This document shows, in pieces, positions 8,376-16,011 of a DNA stretch of 38,187 bases. Source of the DNA: Phycisphaerales bacterium PN19_bin_20 (GTDB lineage Bacteria > Planctomycetota > Phycisphaerae > Phycisphaerales > UBA1924); assembly GCA_021173225.1 (NCBI GenBank), contig JAJOLK010000024.1, positions 1 through 38,187 of the forward strand, read 5' to 3'. The notes beneath the pieces are model-generated. The model worked only from the letters and a program-made list of their open reading frames with translations, did no database searches and had not been told where the DNA came from. The translations under genes were made by a program, and so were the position numbers. Each line of letters starts with the position of its first letter. The first letter of the stretch is position 1.

Positions 8376-9515
8376 CTACCCCACGCGCTCGGGCTTGGGC
8401 TCACGGCTCATCAGCGCGGCGATTGCGTCAACTGGATCGATGCTCGCAAAGAGCACATCGTGCACGGCCTGCGCGATGGGCATCTCGACTCGCGCGCGGG
8501 CCGCGAGGTCAATCACGCTGCGCGTGGTCGCGACGCCCTCAACTACATGTGGCGAGCGGGCCAGATGGTCGGCGAGCTTGACGCCGCGGCCCAAAGCCTC
8601 GCCGCAGGTGCGGTTGCGGCCCTCGGGGCTGAAGCAGCTGGTCGCCAGGTCACCGACGCCAGCGATGCCAAAGAACGTCTCGCGGTTTGCGCCCAGCGCG
8701 ACGCCCAGGCGCGTGATCTCAGCAAGCCCGCGGGCCAGCAGCGCGCTCTTGGCGTTGCACCCGGCGTTCAGCCCGTCGAGCATCCCGGCGGCGATGGCGA
8801 TGACGTTCTTGCTCGCGCCAGCGAGTTCAACACCCAGCACGTCAGGGCTGGTGTAGATGCGCATCCAGCGCGTGGTGAACATGGCCTGCATGCGCTGGGC
8901 GAAGGCGTGGTCGTCGCTGGCGGCGATCATCGTCGCGGGCAGGCAGCGGGCCAGCTCGCCGGCGATGGTCGGGCCGCTGAGCACACCAAGCGGGCGTGGG
9001 CGCGCGTCGGGGTCATCACCCAGCGCGTCGGCGATGACCTCGAGCGGGCGCTTGAGCGTCTGATTCTCGATGCCCTTGGCAACGCTGACCACCGCCGCGC
9101 CGGGCGGCACATGCGGGCGCAGGCGCGCCCAGGCTTGGCGGGCGAACTGCGCGGGGATGGCGGCGACGATCACGTCGGCGTGCTCGAGGGCCTCGCGGTC
9201 CTTCATGCTGACCTTGACCTGTTGGGGCAGCACGAACCCTGGCAGGCGGTCTGACCGGCGCGTTTGAGCGAGCTGCGAGACCTGATCGGCGTCGTGCCCC
9301 CAGAGTGTCACGCGCGGGGCCGGGCCAGAGGTTGCTTGCCGCTTGGAGCGCAGCGGGGCGGTGCCGTCGGCGGCACGGCCGTCAAGCAGCACGCCGGCGG
9401 AGACCAGGCCCATCTGCCCCACGCCAAGGATCGTCACGTTGAGCGGTCGCGCTGCGCCGGGGTCTGCGGGCGGGGTGCGACGCGGCTCTGGATGTGGGGA
9501 CGCGGCGTCGCTCAA
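8376..9515 (-). CDS. gpsA: NAD(P)+ glycerol-3-phosphate dehydrogenase
   Basis: The enzyme reduces dihydroxyacetone phosphate to sn-glycerol-3-phosphate, the backbone of phospholipids. The N-terminal Rossmann motif is GVGQMG. The conserved blocks SVAKGIE, LSGPTIAGE and GASKNVIAIAAG (with the catalytic Lys) and the GIAGVGDLATSCFSP block are all present in order. The start is best placed at the TTG at 9515: AAGGAG lies 8 nt upstream and the frame matches. This gives 379 residues, longer than the usual ~330, because of a Pro-rich N-terminal extension of about 35 residues and a Ser/Ala-rich insertion after the first helix. The frame also stays open upstream through a pentanucleotide array to 9689, which raises the possibility of an alternative, repeat-dependent start. 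Confidence 0.93.
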   Translation of the reverse strand: MSDAASPHPEPRRTPPADPGAARPLNVTILGVGQMGLVSAGVLLDGRAADGTAPLRSKRQATSGPAPRVTLWGHDADQVSQLAQTRRSDRLPGFVLPQQVKVSMKDREALEHADVIVAAIPAQFARQAWARLRPHVPPGAAVVSVAKGIENQTLKRPLEVIADALGDDPDARPRPLGVLSGPTIAGELARCLPATMIAASDDHAFAQRMQAMFTTRWMRIYTSPDVLGVELAGASKNVIAIAAGMLDGLNAGCNAKSALLARGLAEITRLGVALGANRETFFGIAGVGDLATSCFSPEGRNRTCGEALGRGVKLADHLARSPHVVEGVATTRSVIDLAARARVEMPIAQAVHDVLFASIDPVDAIAALMSREPKPERVG

Positions 9516-9523
9516 CCTTCGAT

Positions 9524-9529
9524 CTCCTT
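9524..9529 (-). promoter_or_regulatory. Shine-Dalgarno site that fixes the TTG start of gpsA
   Basis: On the minus strand the sequence reads AAGGAG, with 8 nt to the TTG at 9515. No ATG or GTG with a comparable site lies nearby in this frame, so it decides the start. Confidence 0.7.
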
Positions 9530-9570
9530 CGCGGTGCCAACAGGCCGCATCAGGGGCCTGGACTAATCTG

Positions 9571-9640
9571 AACTGAACTGGACCTGACCGGACTGGACTG
9601 GACTGCACTGCACTGGACCGGACCGGACCGGACCGGACTG
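9571..9640. repeat. pentanucleotide array upstream of gpsA, 14 units
   Basis: Fourteen consecutive pentamers of the pattern GAC(T/C)G and close variants (AACTG, CACTG, GACCT) fill this stretch, including four consecutive GACCG units. It lies 56 bp upstream of the gpsA start codon, just beyond the ribosome-binding site. No stop codon interrupts the gpsA frame across it. Confidence 0.93.
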
Positions 9641-9975
9641 GCCCTCTACACGTGGGCCCCAACCCCGCCGACCCCGTCAGCGGGCCCACTTGCTCAGCAT
9701 AGAACCGGCGGGCACCCCGCTTCGTAGGGCTCTTTCCGGGCTGGCCACGAGCCCGGCTTGTGCCCCCAAACCGGCTTTAACCTCGCGCCTGGGTCTAAGA
9801 TAGCGGCCCGGCGAGCGGAGGTCTGCCCCGCTCACGTCTGGGTGACATTCGGGGAAGGGGGGCTGGGCGGGCGTTCTGCCCGTGCTGGCGATGCGGACTG
9901 TTCCACCTTGCGGGCCACGGGGCCCGCTGGCCGCTGATCAGGCGGACAACTACGGCTTCTGGAAGGCTTTCACCA
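9641..9975 (+). promoter_or_regulatory. 335-bp intergenic leader of the metal ATPase gene with hairpins
   Basis: No gene is seen here. Three perfect short hairpins stand out: arms 9736-9742/9750-9756 (7 bp), 9868-9872/9878-9882 (5 bp) and 9910-9916/9921-9927 (7 bp, loop ACGG). A TAAGAT box at 9796-9801 could be a -10 element, with TTTAAC 14 bp further upstream; the spacing is short and the match is weak. A good ribosome-binding site, GGAAGG, is at 9961-9966. The stretch must hold promoters for both divergent genes and may be a structured leader. I do not recognise it as any known riboswitch class. Confidence 0.4.
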
Positions 9976-12057
9976 ATGGCGCACGAGCACTCGCACGCGG
10001 GCAAGCACGATCACTCTCACGACAGTAAGGGCGGCGGTGGCCTTGCCGGGGCTGTCATGAGCGGGCACGGGGGCATCGACTGCTGCGGGACTGAGGACGC
10101 AGTGAGCTCCGAGCGGTCACTGCTGCTGTACCTCGCTGGCGGGGTGCTGCTGATCGCCGCGTTCCTTGGGCGGGTGGTCTTTGACGGGACGATCGATGCG
10201 AGCACGGTCAAGGTGCTGGCGTTCATCGCGGCCTTCGCCCTCGGTGGGCGGATGGTCTGGAGCGCTTGGAAAGAGCTTCTGAACGGGCGCGCGAGCACCG
10301 CGACGCTCGCGTCTTTGGCGATTGTCGCGAGCATCGCCAACGGGCAGTACGAGACCGCCGGTTGGCTGGCGCTGGTGCTTCTTGTGGCCGATCAGTTCCT
10401 GCGTCGCACCAGCATCAGCGCGCGGCGGGTGATCGAGGACCTTGTGCGCCTGACGCCCGATGTTGCCCGCGTGGTCCGTGACGGGGAAGAGAAGGAAGTG
10501 CGCCTGGGCGATGTGCGGATCGGCGATGTGGTCCGCGTCCGCCCGGGTGAGAACCTCTCGGTTGACGGGGTGGTCATCTCTGGGCGGACAACGCTGGATC
10601 AGGCGAGCCTGACGGGCGAGGCCGCCGCGCACGAGGCGACGGTGGACGAGGCGGTCTATGCGGGCACGACGAACCTCACGGGGATCATCGACGTGCGGGT
10701 GACGCAAGTCGGCGGGCAGACGACCATCGGCAAGGTGACTGAGCTGATCGCCAGCGCAGAGCGGACCAAGACCCCGCGCCAGCTTTTGATCGAGCAGGTT
10801 GCGACCTTCTATGTGCCGGTGGCGATCAGCCTGGCGTTCCTCACGTGGTTCCTGACCAACGAGGTTGACCGTGCGATCAATGTGCTGATTGTGGCGTGCC
10901 CCGGTGCGCTGCTGCTGGCGAGCCCGACGGCGATGGTCGCGGCGTTTGCCGCCGCCGCCCGCCTGGGCGTGATGATCAAGTCTCCACCGACGCTGGAGGC
11001 CGCGGCAGACATCGACACGGTGGTCTTTGACAAAACCGGCACGCTGACAACGGGCAAGTTCACAGTCTCGCGCCTGGCCCCGGCACCGGGTGTTGACGCC
11101 GGCACGCTTTTGGCGGCGGCGGCGTGTGCCGAGCAGCACAGCAACCACCCGCTGGCCCGGAGCATCCTGGGCACCGCGCGGGCCGCGCGGGTGGCCATCG
11201 GCGAGAGCCGCGAGTACGAAGAGGTGCACGGGCGTGGCGTGCGGGCCGCGACGGCGCAGGGCCGCCTGCACGTCGGGCGCGCGACCTGGCTGCTGGAGCT
11301 GTTCCCGCAGGTCAAGGCTGATCTGGACGCGAGCGTGACGAAGATTGACGGCATGACGGGCGTGCACGTGCTGGTCGCTGGCGATGATGGCTCGGCCCGC
11401 TACCTGGGCGCGGTGGGCCTTGAGGACAAGGTCCGCAACAACAGCCGTGCGGTGTTCGACAAGCTGCGCGAGATCGGCGTGAAGCGCCTGAGCATTTTGA
11501 CCGGCGACCGGATGAGCGTGGCCGAGCGTGTTGGGCGGAACATCAACGCCGACAGCGTGGAGGCCGAGTGCCTGCCCGAGGACAAGCACGCCGAGATCCG
11601 CCAGCTTCAGAGCCAGGGGCGGCGGACGCTGATGGTCGGCGACGGGATCAACGACGGCGCAGCGCTTGCGGAGGCGAGCGTGGGCGTGGCGATGCGTCTG
11701 AGCGGGTCTGACATCGCGGCCAACAGCGCGGGCGTGGTGCTGATGAACGACGACCTCTCGCGCGTGCCATTCTTGATCGAGTTGGGCCGTCGCAACCGCG
11801 CGATCATCGCCCAGAACCTGGTCATCGCCGTGCTGGTGGCGGTGGTTGGTCTGGTGCTGGCGACGACCGGTAAGCTCGACACCGTCGGGGCGCTGTTCTT
11901 CCACTTTGTGGGCGACGTGCTGGTGATTGCCAACAGCTTCAGGCTGTTCCGCTTTGGTGAGGCGTACAGCGTTGGCGGTGATGAGCCCGCAGTGGGGCCC
12001 GCGCCGATGAAGCGGAGCGTCTCTATGAGCCTGGCCGGGGCACCGCAACCGGCGTGA
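9976..12057 (+). CDS. P1B-type heavy-metal-translocating P-type ATPase with a CPG motif
   Basis: The 693-residue protein pumps a soft or transition metal cation across the inner membrane at the cost of ATP; the metal is unknown. The N-terminus is His-rich (HEHSHAGKHDHSH) and is followed by a CC pair at residues ~37-38, a likely metal-binding tail in place of a standard HMA domain. The actuator loop has TGEA (213-216), phosphorylation is at Asp352 in DKTGTLT, the His-Pro motif is at 391-392, and GDGIND is at 555-560. The membrane metal site, usually CPC, reads Cys308-Pro309-Gly310. The last helix carries HFVGDVLVIANSFRL, a variant of the usual HxGxTxxVxxNxLRL region. Length and domain order are otherwise normal. 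It has a good ribosome-binding site and a long leader, so metal-responsive control is plausible. Confidence 0.92.
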   Translation: MAHEHSHAGKHDHSHDSKGGGGLAGAVMSGHGGIDCCGTEDAVSSERSLLLYLAGGVLLIAAFLGRVVFDGTIDASTVKVLAFIAAFALGGRMVWSAWKELLNGRASTATLASLAIVASIANGQYETAGWLALVLLVADQFLRRTSISARRVIEDLVRLTPDVARVVRDGEEKEVRLGDVRIGDVVRVRPGENLSVDGVVISGRTTLDQASLTGEAAAHEATVDEAVYAGTTNLTGIIDVRVTQVGGQTTIGKVTELIASAERTKTPRQLLIEQVATFYVPVAISLAFLTWFLTNEVDRAINVLIVACPGALLLASPTAMVAAFAAAARLGVMIKSPPTLEAAADIDTVVFDKTGTLTTGKFTVSRLAPAPGVDAGTLLAAAACAEQHSNHPLARSILGTARAARVAIGESREYEEVHGRGVRAATAQGRLHVGRATWLLELFPQVKADLDASVTKIDGMTGVHVLVAGDDGSARYLGAVGLEDKVRNNSRAVFDKLREIGVKRLSILTGDRMSVAERVGRNINADSVEAECLPEDKHAEIRQLQSQGRRTLMVGDGINDGAALAEASVGVAMRLSGSDIAANSAGVVLMNDDLSRVPFLIELGRRNRAIIAQNLVIAVLVAVVGLVLATTGKLDTVGALFFHFVGDVLVIANSFRLFRFGEAYSVGGDEPAVGPAPMKRSVSMSLAGAPQPA

Positions 12058-12189
12058 CGCGCACCGCCCGCGTGAAGCACGCAGCTTGACCCCGATAATC
12101 CACGGCGTTCGCGCGATGGCTTGGGCGCGGGGCGCGCGTATTGCACCATCGGACGTACGGGCGGCCCTGCCGCCAGGAGCGTCCCCCCC

Positions 12190-13449
12190 ATGCTGCTAAG
12201 CCCCGCCTGCCACACGCCCTCGACCTGCCACGCGAGCTTGCACGTCAACGCCGATCAGCGCGGCGCATCACGCGGCTGGCTGTGGGGCACGCGGGCCGGC
12301 GCACGGGCGCGGGTGCAGACGATTGCATCGCTGCTCGCGCTGGTCGGCAGCACGCTGGCGAGCGCCCGCGCCGACGCACCGCAGCCCGAGCGAGCCCACA
12401 CACCCGGCGGACTTCGAGACGGCGTCACGGCCCCGGGCGGCGGCGTGATTGTGCCAAAGACCTCTTCGCGTCCCGGCGCGATGACCATGCGCTTCTCACG
12501 GAGCACGTCGGCCGCGCTGCCGGCGGTGATGTCCAGCACGGGCGAGGTCTTTGTGCCCACCGACCCGGCCCCGCTGCCGCTGATTGACCCAAGCGCTATC
12601 GCGGCCATGGGTCAGCGTCGCGGCGCAGCGAGCGCTGGCGAGCTTGTCGCGGTCATGCCGAGGTGGGTCCGAACCGAGCGCGGCTTTGAACGCCGCACAC
12701 GAACGAGTGACGCCGACGGCACAGCCCGCGATCAGGTCGAGCAGTTTGTCGTCACCGCGGGCGTGCTGACGCGGGTCGGCCAGGTGCCAGCTGGGCCAGC
12801 TATGACGACCGCGGGCACGGCGACCTCGGGCACGGCGGACGCGGGCATGGCGGGCGCGGCAGGCGCGGTAGGCGGGGGGCCTGTTGCCAGCGCGTCTGGC
12901 GGACCAACAACTGGAGCGGCGGCTGGAGCGGCGGGCACGTCAGCTGCAGGTGGCGCGGGCACCCCGTCGCTGGCTGAGCTTGCTGGCGTGCGTGCCGGGG
13001 CGGGCGGGCTGATCGAGCAGATGCCGCGCCCAGCGGGTGCGCCGTTCAACCCCGAGGCGCTGGCGGCACTGAACAAGCTGACGAACCCGCCTCAGCCTGC
13101 GCAAGTGCAAGCCGCGCCGGGACAGGCGAGGCCTAGCGCGGTGACGCAGAGTGGGGCCGTCATGCCGGACGGCGCGAGTAAGCCCGCGCTGGCGAGCGCG
13201 CCGCGGCGCGGGCCGATCCGCCGGTTTGAGATCAAGCGCGACCCGGCCGCTGAGTCGGCACCCGCGGTGGCCGCGACGCCAACTGCGACGCCCACCGGCA
13301 ATCCGCTTGGCGCCGACGCATCGAGCCTGCAGCCCGGCCCGCAGCCAGCACACGCCACGTTGGCGAGCACGGCCCGCGCCAGGGTCGCGCTCGTGCCTTC
13401 GACGTCGGTGCAGACGGCCCAGGCGTCGGCCGACAGCGAAGGCCCGTGA
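12190..13449 (+). CDS. Ala/Gly-rich secreted protein of unknown function
   Basis: I do not recognise this protein. From the ATG at 12190 it has 419 residues. The first ~60 contain an Arg-containing stretch and a hydrophobic core ending in ASARADA, which looks like a signal peptide with a late cleavage site. The middle (about residues 190-275) is low complexity, almost only Gly, Ala, Thr and Ser. The rest is Pro/Ala-rich with short charged patches. The frame is also open back to 12121, but the added residues look unstructured and not signal-like. No enzyme motif is visible. It is probably an exported, partly disordered protein. It follows the metal ATPase gene by ~130 bp and has no evident functional link to it. 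Confidence 0.55.
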   Translation: MLLSPACHTPSTCHASLHVNADQRGASRGWLWGTRAGARARVQTIASLLALVGSTLASARADAPQPERAHTPGGLRDGVTAPGGGVIVPKTSSRPGAMTMRFSRSTSAALPAVMSSTGEVFVPTDPAPLPLIDPSAIAAMGQRRGAASAGELVAVMPRWVRTERGFERRTRTSDADGTARDQVEQFVVTAGVLTRVGQVPAGPAMTTAGTATSGTADAGMAGAAGAVGGGPVASASGGPTTGAAAGAAGTSAAGGAGTPSLAELAGVRAGAGGLIEQMPRPAGAPFNPEALAALNKLTNPPQPAQVQAAPGQARPSAVTQSGAVMPDGASKPALASAPRRGPIRRFEIKRDPAAESAPAVAATPTATPTGNPLGADASSLQPGPQPAHATLASTARARVALVPSTSVQTAQASADSEGP

Positions 13450-13461
13450 GCTGACGCGACG

Positions 13462-13501
13462 ATCGCTCGCCCTATCGCTCGCCCTGCGCAAAAAGATGCG
13501 C
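13462..13501. repeat. 12-bp direct repeat with a small hairpin between convergent genes
   Basis: ATCGCTCGCCCT occurs twice in a row (13462-13485). It is followed by GCGC, eight mostly A bases and GCGC, a weak hairpin. This sits in the ~85-bp gap between two converging genes and may help end transcription, but no U-tract follows the stem. Confidence 0.5.
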
Positions 13502-13532
13502 GAGCCACAGCGCGAGTGACAGCGCTGAATTT

Positions 13533-14153
13533 TCATGCCGCGGGGGCGCGTTCACGCTTGCTGGGCAGCTTGCTGGACAACTTGCTGGGCAGGGTGACGG
13601 GTAGTTCTGGCGGCAGCTCCGCGGGGGCTTCTCCAGTTTCGCCCTCAGACTCAGGCTGATCGATAAAGCACACCTCAGGCTTCTGGCCCAGCTTCACCAT
13701 CACATCCTTCCAGCGGCGGTCGTGCCGACACGGGCGGCGGTGGTAAAGGTCAGCGAAGATGTGCGCCACCTCGTGCGCGACAGTCTCATCAGCGACCAGT
13801 CGCGGCTTATCCATCAGGTGCCAGTCGCTGATCTTGATCAGTCGGCGCGAGCTGTCGGCCCAGCCAAGTGCGTGACGCAGCTTTGGTGAGAACTCCACGC
13901 GTGGCGGCTCGCCCAGCTCGGCCTCATGCACGGCGCAGGCGCGGCTCCACCAGAAGTTCACGCGCTGATCGGCGTAGCCACGCCGGGCGGCTAGGTCAGC
14001 ATCTTTGGGCCATTGGCGCTGGGCCCAGGCGATGGCGCGCTGACGCCGTTGCCAGCGAAGCCACAAGTACAGGCACGCGCTGGCGAAGAGGCTCAGGATG
14101 ATCATGACCAGCGTGGGCACTCCGGATTGATCGGCCAAGTAAGGTCGCGGCAT
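13533..14153 (-). CDS. membrane-anchored SprT-like zinc metallopeptidase
   Basis: The 206-residue protein has an N-terminal membrane segment (about residues 12-30) followed by a basic stretch and a SprT-like domain. The zinc-binding motif is HEVAH (HExxH). The likely third ligand is the His in CRHDRRW about 15 residues later, a spacing like that of SprT/Spartan proteins. The C-terminal tail is a run of LPSKL-type repeats encoded by ~12-bp units. The frame is open upstream to 14504, but that part overlaps the divergent transporter gene, so the ATG at 14153 is chosen. The substrate is unknown. The membrane anchor is unusual for SprT-like proteins, which are mostly soluble; a role in membrane or envelope proteolysis is inference. 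Confidence 0.75.
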   Translation of the reverse strand: MPRPYLADQSGVPTLVMIILSLFASACLYLWLRWQRRQRAIAWAQRQWPKDADLAARRGYADQRVNFWWSRACAVHEAELGEPPRVEFSPKLRHALGWADSSRRLIKISDWHLMDKPRLVADETVAHEVAHIFADLYHRRPCRHDRRWKDVMVKLGQKPEVCFIDQPESEGETGEAPAELPPELPVTLPSKLSSKLPSKRERAPAA

Positions 14154-14229
14154 GCAAAGGCGCGGCGGGGGGTGCGTATGTGCGGTGCACACGTGCGGGC
14201 GGGCGCGGGTCTTGGTACGCTCTGAGGCG

Positions 14230-15432
14230 ATGGCTCTTGACGCACTCGCATTGAGCTTTGGCCCGGGCTTTGGCTTAGGCATCGGCTTGGTCGCTGGCTT
14301 AGATTGGTGCCTGGCCTCTACGGTCGCCTCTGGGCCGCAGGGCGTGGGCGTGGACGTGGGAGTAGGCGTGGCAGCGGACGCCTTGGCCAGCCCGCTGTGG
14401 TCAGCCACGAGTGTGCTCTCGGCCAGCCCGCCGGTGCTGTTCTTCTTCTTGGGGATGTTCGCGGCGCTAGTGCGCAGCAACCTGCACGTGCCTAAGGCGG
14501 TCACGCGCTTGCTGAGCCTCTACCTGCTGTGGGCCATCGGCTTTCAGGGCGGCGTCAAGCTGGTGCAACACCCGATGACGCTGCAGGCGGGCCTGGCCCT
14601 GACGGCGGCGATGATGCTGGCGTGCGTGATCCCCATCTATGCCTACGCGCTGCTGCGCCGCTGGGTCTCGCGGGCCGATGCGGCGGCGATCGCGGCCAGC
14701 TACGGGTCGGTCTCCGCCGTCACGTTTATGGCCGCCTGCACCGTGCTTGAGGCCAAGGGCATCCCCTACGGCGGGCACATGGTCGCGGCGATGGCGCTGA
14801 TGGAGAGCCCGGCGATTGTCATCTCTGTCTTGCTGATGAACCTGCGAGTGGGCAAGGCCGCTGCCGTCGTGGAGGGCGTGGAGGGCGTGGGGGGCGTGGG
14901 GGACACTGCGAGCACAACGGCTGACGGGCCGACGCCGATCCGCTGGGGCAAGCTGCTGCACGAGGCCTTTCTCAACGGGCCGGTGCTGCTGCTGCTGGGC
15001 TCGATGCTCATCGGAATGGTCACGGGCGAGCGCGGGTACAAGGCGTTCAAGCCGCTGTGTACGGACCTGTTCAGCGGCGTGCTGGTCTTCTTCCTGCTAG
15101 ACCTTGGCATCCTGGCGGCGCGGCGCTTCAAGGCCCTGCGCGAGGCTGGTTGGCGCTTGATCGCCTTCGGCCTGGTGATGCCGCCGCTGAACGCCGCGAT
15201 CGCCCTGGGCCTGGCCTGGGCTATGGGGCTGCCGCCAGGTGACGGCGCGCTACTGATGGTGCTTGGGGCCAGCGCCAGCTACATCGCGGTGCCCGCGGCG
15301 GTGCGGCTGATGATCCCGCAGGCGAACCCGGGGCTCTACATCCCGCTGCCGCTGGCCGTCACATTCCCGTTCAACATCGGTGTAGGCATCGCGCTGTACA
15401 CATTTGCCGCGACGACCGTGCTGAAGCCGTAG
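14230..15432 (+). CDS. SbtA-type sodium-dependent bicarbonate transporter
   Basis: The 400-residue membrane protein resembles the SbtA family (DUF897), which imports bicarbonate with sodium at the inner membrane. The two halves carry the family's matching segments: FFFLGMFAALVRSNLHVP and GSVSAVTFMAACTVLEAKGI with the following MESPAIVISV in the first half, and LFSGVLVFFLLDLGI with ASASYIAVPAAVRL in the second. About ten membrane helices are expected. The N-terminal ~65 residues before the first helix are Gly/Val/Ala-rich and not conserved. A cytoplasmic loop holds a short Val-Glu-Gly repeat. I chose the ATG at 14230; the upstream frame to 14152 overlaps the divergent gene. In cyanobacteria SbtA is controlled by the PII-like SbtB. 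No sbtB gene is visible here. The 76-bp gap to the divergent peptidase gene must hold both promoters. Confidence 0.85.
   Translation: MALDALALSFGPGFGLGIGLVAGLDWCLASTVASGPQGVGVDVGVGVAADALASPLWSATSVLSASPPVLFFFLGMFAALVRSNLHVPKAVTRLLSLYLLWAIGFQGGVKLVQHPMTLQAGLALTAAMMLACVIPIYAYALLRRWVSRADAAAIAASYGSVSAVTFMAACTVLEAKGIPYGGHMVAAMALMESPAIVISVLLMNLRVGKAAAVVEGVEGVGGVGDTASTTADGPTPIRWGKLLHEAFLNGPVLLLLGSMLIGMVTGERGYKAFKPLCTDLFSGVLVFFLLDLGILAARRFKALREAGWRLIAFGLVMPPLNAAIALGLAWAMGLPPGDGALLMVLGASASYIAVPAAVRLMIPQANPGLYIPLPLAVTFPFNIGVGIALYTFAATTVLKP
14866..14900. repeat. 9-bp repeat in the central loop of the transporter gene
   Basis: Imperfect units of GTGGAGGGC/GTGGGGGGC encode a Val-Glu-Gly/Val-Gly-Gly stretch between the two transporter halves. 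It stays in frame and lies in a predicted cytoplasmic loop. Confidence 0.7.
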
Positions 15433-15441
15433 AAGCTGGAT

Positions 15442-16011
15442 CTACATTCTGGCGAGTGTCGGTAACTCAGCACCGCGCTGGATGAGCGTGAGCTCGGGCG
15501 GCTCGGCCAGCCCGCCGCCAACGCCCAGCGACCAGAGCCGCGACGTCCGTGCATAGAGCAGCTCAAGCAACGGCTCGGCGAGGGTTTGGGGCAAATTGGC
15601 GGCGGCATCGGCCACGTCGCCGGTTCCGTCGCCCGCGCCGCGGTAACGTACGACCGCAACCAGCTCACCCGGAACCTCGATATGCAGCAACTTGCCGTGG
15701 AGGGTCAGGAGCCCGGGCGCGGCGGCCAGCAGGTGCGTGTGATTGTGGGCGCCCACTGCGGGGTCTTGCAGCGTGCAGCGGGCCACGATGCTCGAAGAGC
15801 CGTTCGCCGGCGCCGCCGCGGGCCAAACTTCCCACCTCAAGGCCAGCGCGGGGCCTTGACCTTCCAAAAGTGCGGTACGCTGGATCGACCACGAGAGGGC
15901 CCAGCCCTGCGCCGCGCTTAATTCAACTTCAGCACCGCGCGCCGCGGCCATGGCGGGTCCTAGCGGAGACGCTCCCGGTCGAGTCGTGCTGCGAATCGGC
16001 GCGACGGTCAT
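15442..16011 (-). CDS. unknown protein translationally coupled to a GbsR/MarR regulator
   Basis: The 189-residue product is Ala/Leu-rich, without a signal peptide or membrane segment, and I do not recognise it. The central part (about residues 35-130) alternates hydrophobic and polar residues in a way that suggests a beta-rich fold, with a HNHTH cluster. Its ATG overlaps the stop of the upstream regulator gene in the pattern ATGA, so the two are almost surely translated together. The close coupling suggests a product that works with, or is a partner of, the regulator. It ends 9 bp from the convergent transporter gene. Function is unknown. Confidence 0.7.
   Translation of the reverse strand: MTVAPIRSTTRPGASPLGPAMAAARGAEVELSAAQGWALSWSIQRTALLEGQGPALALRWEVWPAAAPANGSSSIVARCTLQDPAVGAHNHTHLLAAAPGLLTLHGKLLHIEVPGELVAVVRYRGAGDGTGDVADAAANLPQTLAEPLLELLYARTSRLWSLGVGGGLAEPPELTLIQRGAELPTLARM

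Noticed and set aside
9571..9640. Pentamer array as a CRISPR
   Set aside because: Units are contiguous with no spacers and far too short; the same holds for all other arrays in the window.
10117..12048. Open frame of 643 codons on the minus strand opposite the metal ATPase gene
   Set aside because: It lies fully antisense to a gene with intact family motifs; the translation is rich in His, Arg and Gln without any known domain. Long antisense frames are common in GC-rich DNA.
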